A DNA stretch of 64,000 nt from Yoonia rosea (lineage in GTDB: Bacteria > Pseudomonadota > Alphaproteobacteria > Rhodobacterales > Rhodobacteraceae), in contig NZ_FTPR01000004.1 of NCBI RefSeq assembly GCF_900156505.1, positions 124,001-188,000 on the forward strand. Direction: 5' to 3'. The notes beneath the pieces were generated by a model. That model searched no databases, was not told the origin of the DNA, and saw nothing but the letters and a program-made list of their open reading frames with translations. The position numbers were made by a program, and so were the translations under genes. Every line of letters begins with the position of its first letter. Position 1 is the first letter of the stretch. This document shows positions 60,814 to 64,000 of the stretch, in pieces.

Positions 60814-61508
60814 GCGGCTTTGCGTTCTGGGATGATCTGCTGGGCGACACCTGCAAAAAGCAGGTAAACCGACGTGAGCACCAGCCCCCAATGCGCCCAG
60901 CTGTTGGGATAAAAATCCACCCAAGCGGCCCAGCCTGCAAAGAATGTCCACCCCAATGCCATCGGCAAGGTGACCACCCTCCAACGCTCGGTCCGGACTG
61001 GATGGACGAATTTCAGCGGCGCGAACATGGTGACGGCAAGACTGCCGACCAGGACAAGAGACACCCAGAAATTGGGCTGCAAAGCAAAGATCACCAGCAC
61101 CAGCATGTTCCAGCATCCGGGAAACCCGGAGAACGAATTATCCTTTGTTTTCATCCGGGTGTCGGCAAAATACATGGCGGATGCAAAGGTGATGATGATG
61201 ATCGCGAACCAGCCCGTCCAACCGGGCAAGAGGCCTGATTTGAAAAGTGCATAGGCCGGCACAAAGACATAGGTCAGGTAATCAATGATCAGGTCGAGCA
61301 GCACACCGTCAAAGGCGGGCGCGTTGGTTTTGACGTCATATTTGCGCGCGAGCGGTCCATCAATGCCATCGACAAAAAACGCAACCACCAGCCACAGGAA
61401 CATCAGGCTCCATTGTTCCTCAACTGCGGCCAGCATTGCCAGCATGGCAAAAACGGCGCCGGTGGCAGTAAGAAGATGAACAAGAAGGGCTTTGGTGCGA
61501 AGTGTCAT
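60810..61508 (-). CDS. pcs: Phosphatidylcholine synthase
   Basis: A 232-residue polytopic enzyme (about seven helices) of the CDP-alcohol phosphotransferase family. The catalytic motif is DGIDGPLARKYDV...FDGVLLDLIIDY, with the Asp and Gly residues of the family. Pcs makes phosphatidylcholine from CDP-diacylglycerol and choline in alphaproteobacteria. FVPAYALFKSG and DTRMKTKDNSFSGFPGCWNMLV are Pcs-like. It is convergent with the MGMT gene. Confidence 0.93.
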   Translation of the reverse strand: MTLRTKALLVHLLTATGAVFAMLAMLAAVEEQWSLMFLWLVVAFFVDGIDGPLARKYDVKTNAPAFDGVLLDLIIDYLTYVFVPAYALFKSGLLPGWTGWFAIIIITFASAMYFADTRMKTKDNSFSGFPGCWNMLVLVIFALQPNFWVSLVLVGSLAVTMFAPLKFVHPVRTERWRVVTLPMALGWTFFAGWAAWVDFYPNSWAHWGLVLTSVYLLFAGVAQQIIPERKAA

Positions 61509-61550
61509 TGAACCGTCATGAGCGAAAAAGCGCGGAGGGGCAACCTGTTC

Positions 61551-62465
61551 TCAGGCCTTTGGATGCGCCTTTTCATAAACAGACATTAAGTGCGCGGCAT
61601 CGACTGCCGTATAGGCCTGGGTGGTCGAGAGAGAGGCATGCCCCAACAGTTCCTGAATCGTCCGCAGGTCGCCGCCTGCGGCCAGTAAATGCGTGGCAAA
61701 TGAATGGCGCATCGCGTGGGGCGTGGCCGTTGCGGGTAGGCCCAATTGCAGACGGGCCTTTTCCATCACTTTCTGGATCGCACGTGGTGAAAGAACGCCG
61801 CCACGGGTGGCGCGAAAGATCGGGGCGTCGTCGGCGACGGGATAGGGGCACAGGCGCAGGTAGGCGTCCACTGCATCACGCGCAGGGGCAATGACGGGGA
61901 CGATCCGTTCCTTGTTCCCTTTGCCGATAATCCGGAGCACATCGGGCAGGGGCACGTCGCGGCCCGTGAGGCCCAAAGCCTCGGATATCCGCAATCCACA
62001 GCCGTAAAGGAGCGTTACAACCGCAGCATCACGTGCGGCAATCCAAGGATCGTTTGATTGCAGTTCAACGGTCTCAATCATGTCCGAGGCGGACCCTATT
62101 TCAAGCGGGCGGGGCAGCTTGCGCTGGAATTTCGGGGTGCGGGTGGACAGGACGGCTGTGGGCTCGAACCCTTCGCGCTCGGCGAGCCAGCGGTAAAAGG
62201 ATTTCACCGCCGACAGGGACCGCGCCAAAGAGCGCGCACCGACACCACGGCCACGCTCATGGGCCATCCACGCGCGCATGTCGCGGATTGTGATGCGGGC
62301 GATGGGGGCAAGACCCTGGCTGCCACCATTGTGCTGGGTCATGAAGGCCAGAAACCCGAGCACATCGGTCTGATACGCCTTCAACGTATTCTCGGCGGCT
62401 CCGGCCAGCGCACGCTGACCCGCGAGCCACGCGCCCAAGGCGTCTGAGAGCGCAGGCGCGATCAT
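61551..62465 (-). CDS. xerC: Tyrosine recombinase XerC
   Basis: A 304-residue site-specific recombinase that acts at dif with XerD to resolve chromosome dimers. The catalytic set is complete: R159 (GCGLRISEALGL), K182 (GKGNKERIVP), H250/R253 (HAMRHSFATHLL), H276 (LLGHASLSTTQAY) and Y285. An N-terminal SAM-like domain is at about 1-100. The ATG at 62465 begins just after the stop of the upstream DUF484 gene, the usual alphaproteobacterial neighbour. This is the core gene and not a phage integrase. Confidence 0.94.
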   Translation of the reverse strand: MIAPALSDALGAWLAGQRALAGAAENTLKAYQTDVLGFLAFMTQHNGGSQGLAPIARITIRDMRAWMAHERGRGVGARSLARSLSAVKSFYRWLAEREGFEPTAVLSTRTPKFQRKLPRPLEIGSASDMIETVELQSNDPWIAARDAAVVTLLYGCGLRISEALGLTGRDVPLPDVLRIIGKGNKERIVPVIAPARDAVDAYLRLCPYPVADDAPIFRATRGGVLSPRAIQKVMEKARLQLGLPATATPHAMRHSFATHLLAAGGDLRTIQELLGHASLSTTQAYTAVDAAHLMSVYEKAHPKA

Positions 62466-62469
62466 CGCA

Positions 62470-63165
62470 TCAGGCCAGCCAGCGGCGCACGACCCGTTCA
62501 AAGACTCCAACAAAGAAGGTCAGCAGGTCGGTGCCCTGTTGCGGTGTAAATTGCTGCGGGTCTTCACTGCCCATGACCAGCATGGCGGGCAGGCGGTCGG
62601 GGCCGAGATCAACCTTCAGGCAGGCCTCGGATTTGATGTATTCTGCGCGCGCACCATAGAGGCTTCCACCCACTTTATGGAATTCACGCAGGGTGATCTG
62701 GCGGGCAGGCATGTTGCGGCCAAGGGTGATATACCCGTCGACATAGCCTTCGGGCATGATTGCTATAGCGTCGCCTGTGGCGCGTTGCGTGTCTTGCAGG
62801 TTGCTTTCCAGCACAAGGCGGACCGCATCAACGCGCAGGATATCCGCGACTTCGCCGGAAAGATCCGCAAGGAAGCGTTCAAAGGTGCTTGCATCCAGCA
62901 TCCGCAGGATCGCGCGGTGAATTTGATTGGTGCCCGCAAGATTGTCATAGGCGGCCGCGATAACACTGCGGTGGGTGTCTTCAAGGCGGTCGAAACGTGC
63001 CTCGAGCCGTTCCATGGCGACCGAACGGAGATCGACAATATTGCCGGCATTCTGGTCTGCGTTCGCCCCCACGAGGGCGCGCATCACATCCGCATCGTCC
63101 AAAAGAACATCGGGGTTTGCGATAATCTTCTCGCGAAGGTCATCGGCCATCAGTGTTTTATTCAT
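62470..63165 (-). CDS. DUF484 family protein
   Basis: A 231-residue protein with an N-terminal helical segment (LREKIIANPDVLLDDADVMRALV), a central GAF-like domain (about 90-220) with SFERFLADLSGEVADILRVDAVRLVLES and PAMLVMGSEDPQQF, and a WLA end. The family is common in Proteobacteria next to xerC and its role is unknown. Its stop lies four bases upstream of the xerC ATG, so the two are coupled. Confidence 0.88.
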   Translation of the reverse strand: MNKTLMADDLREKIIANPDVLLDDADVMRALVGANADQNAGNIVDLRSVAMERLEARFDRLEDTHRSVIAAAYDNLAGTNQIHRAILRMLDASTFERFLADLSGEVADILRVDAVRLVLESNLQDTQRATGDAIAIMPEGYVDGYITLGRNMPARQITLREFHKVGGSLYGARAEYIKSEACLKVDLGPDRLPAMLVMGSEDPQQFTPQQGTDLLTFFVGVFERVVRRWLA

Positions 63166-63276
63166 GAGCCTGCTCTGCTTTGTTTTTTGTCAATCTAGCA
63201 GAGGGTTGGGGGGCTTGTCGCAGGGTTTTTGCGTTCAAGTCACAGGGCGTGGCACTTTTGCCCTAGTGTGCCGAAA

Positions 63277-63302
63277 GTAAGGTGGATCAAGATCCACCTT
63301 AC
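63277..63302 (-). terminator. Palindromic hairpin after the transaldolase gene
   Basis: Perfect 12-base arms (GTAAGGTGGATC at 63277-63288, GATCCACCTTAC at 63291-63302) around a two-base centre, beginning 11 bases after the transaldolase stop; TTTCGG follows on the minus strand. The minus-strand core GTGGATCTTGATCCAC is identical to the hairpin after ctaE (14308-14325). Confidence 0.65.
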
Positions 63303-63313
63303 CTGACGCATCT

Positions 63314-63967
63314 TTAGAGAATTTTGATACCGGCCTTGGCGACATCCGCCATGAACCCGTCCAGCCCCTTGTCGGTCAGGACATGGTTTGCCATTGCCTT
63401 GATCACATTCGGCGGGGCCGTCGCGACATCGGCACCGATCTTGGCACATTCGCTCATGTGATTGGCGGACCGGATCGAGGCGGCAAGGATGTTCGTCTCG
63501 AAGCCGTAGTTGTCATAGATTGTCCGGATATCCTCGATCAGTTCCAGACCATCGAGGTTCAGATCATCCAGACGCCCGATGAAGGGACTGATGAATGTCG
63601 CACCGGCCTTGGCCGCCAAGAGCGCTTGGTTGGCAGAAAAACACAGTGTGACGTTCACCATGATCCCGTCGTCTGACAGGGTCTTGCAGGTTTTCAGACC
63701 CGCCCATGTCAGCGGCACTTTCACCGCGATATTATCGGCGATCTTGGCCAGCTTGCGGCCCTCTGCCAGCATGGCGTCGGCGTCCAGCGCCACAACCTCG
63801 GCAGAGACGGGGCCGGACACGATGGAACAAATCTCTTTCGTGACTTCCAGAATGTCACGGCCCGATTTGGCGATCAGCGAGGGGTTTGTCGTGACCCCGT
63901 CTACCATCCCGAGGTCATTGAGTTCTTTAATCTGGTCGATCTCGGCGGTATCTACGAAAAACTTCAT
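63314..63967 (-). CDS. tal: Transaldolase / fructose-6-phosphate aldolase-like protein
   Basis: A 217-residue short transaldolase of the FSA/TalC/MipB type, about two-thirds the length of classical transaldolases. [32 protein letters not shown] and the Schiff-base Lys83 in IAVKVPLTW are diagnostic, and [30 protein letters not shown] follows. It either transfers dihydroxyacetone in the pentose phosphate pathway or cleaves fructose-6-phosphate; sequence alone does not decide. The ATG at 63967 is 33 bases from the window end. Confidence 0.92.
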   Translation of the reverse strand: MKFFVDTAEIDQIKELNDLGMVDGVTTNPSLIAKSGRDILEVTKEICSIVSGPVSAEVVALDADAMLAEGRKLAKIADNIAVKVPLTWAGLKTCKTLSDDGIMVNVTLCFSANQALLAAKAGATFISPFIGRLDDLNLDGLELIEDIRTIYDNYGFETNILAASIRSANHMSECAKIGADVATAPPNVIKAMANHVLTDKGLDGFMADVAKAGIKIL

Positions 63968-64000
63968 CTGTTCACTCCAAAGCAGGGTTGGTGTTTGATG

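Noticed and set aside
61551..62465. Phage or island integrase
   Set aside because: The gene sits next to a DUF484 gene as in many Proteobacteria and matches XerC in length and motifs; there are no attachment repeats or phage genes nearby.
1..64000. CRISPR arrays, rRNA genes, insertion sequences and riboswitches
   Set aside because: I looked on both strands and found no regularly spaced repeats, no rRNA segments, no transposase frames with flanking inverted repeats, and no riboswitch core that I could recognise.

Overview
The window looks like chromosomal DNA of a marine-type alphaproteobacterium of the family Rhodobacteraceae (Roseobacter group). The reasons are the gene order tldD-ctaC-ctaB-ctaG-ctaE-surf1-thrC-M16 peptidase, the lysC-ptsP pair, the imuA-imuB-dnaE2 mutagenesis cassette with an alphaproteobacterial LexA box, phosphatidylcholine synthase, short Flp-type pilins next to cpaB/cpaC, and a high G+C content. 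The genus cannot be fixed by eye. There are no insertion sequences, prophage genes, CRISPR arrays or rRNA genes; it is mostly core genome with some accessory catabolic and surface genes.

Layout. 1-2.3 kb (minus strand): start of a tad/Flp pilus locus (two 62-residue pilin-like genes, cpaB, and the first third of cpaC, cut by the window edge). 2.6-10.6 kb: lytic transglycosylase, a small acetyltransferase, the scoAB CoA transferase, topA, dprA and tldD. 10.8-18.3 kb: the cytochrome c oxidase operon (ctaC, ctaB, a 67-residue membrane protein, ctaG, ctaE, SURF1) running on into thrC, an M16 peptidase and a RimJ-type acetyltransferase. 18.3-30.6 kb: oxidoreductases, the purine and methylthioadenosine salvage pair mtnP-apt, a flavin reductase, a GNAT, an EcsC-family protein, ptsP-lysC, an SDR, a DUF1178 protein, a Nudix hydrolase and a divergent histone-deacetylase-family enzyme. 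30.6-33.1 kb: modABC molybdate uptake. 33.1-35.5 kb: Kdo transferase waaA overlapped by a hydrolysing UDP-GlcNAc 2-epimerase. 35.7-36.0 kb: tRNA-Cys and tRNA-Ser, facing each other. 36.1-41.7 kb: SOS mutagenesis cassette imuA-imuB-dnaE2. 41.7-50.4 kb: a chemoreceptor divergent from a five-gene catabolic operon (hyuA, hyuB, FAD oxidoreductase, HpcH/HpaI aldolase, uronate-dehydrogenase-like enzyme). 50.4-51.7 kb: a paired DUF606 transporter and a small membrane protein. 52-55.5 kb: rpsD, hisC, a prephenate/arogenate dehydrogenase and an extensin-like protein. 55.5-64 kb: FAD monooxygenase, ileS, a thioesterase, an MGMT-like protein, pcs, xerC, a DUF484 protein and transaldolase.

Genes are packed tightly. 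Most operonic neighbours overlap by ATGA, GTGA or TGATG, and four convergent pairs interlock both stop codons in four bases. The signals most worth a second look are the LexA box over the imuA promoter, a CtrA-like site upstream of dprA, a small family of GTGGATCTTGATCCAC-type hairpins placed just after gene ends, the hyu/aldolase/uronate-dehydrogenase operon of unknown substrate with its divergent chemoreceptor, and the opposite predicted topology of the two DUF606 halves. I see no clear candidate for an entirely new defence or mobile system; the catabolic operon is the best candidate for undescribed biology.
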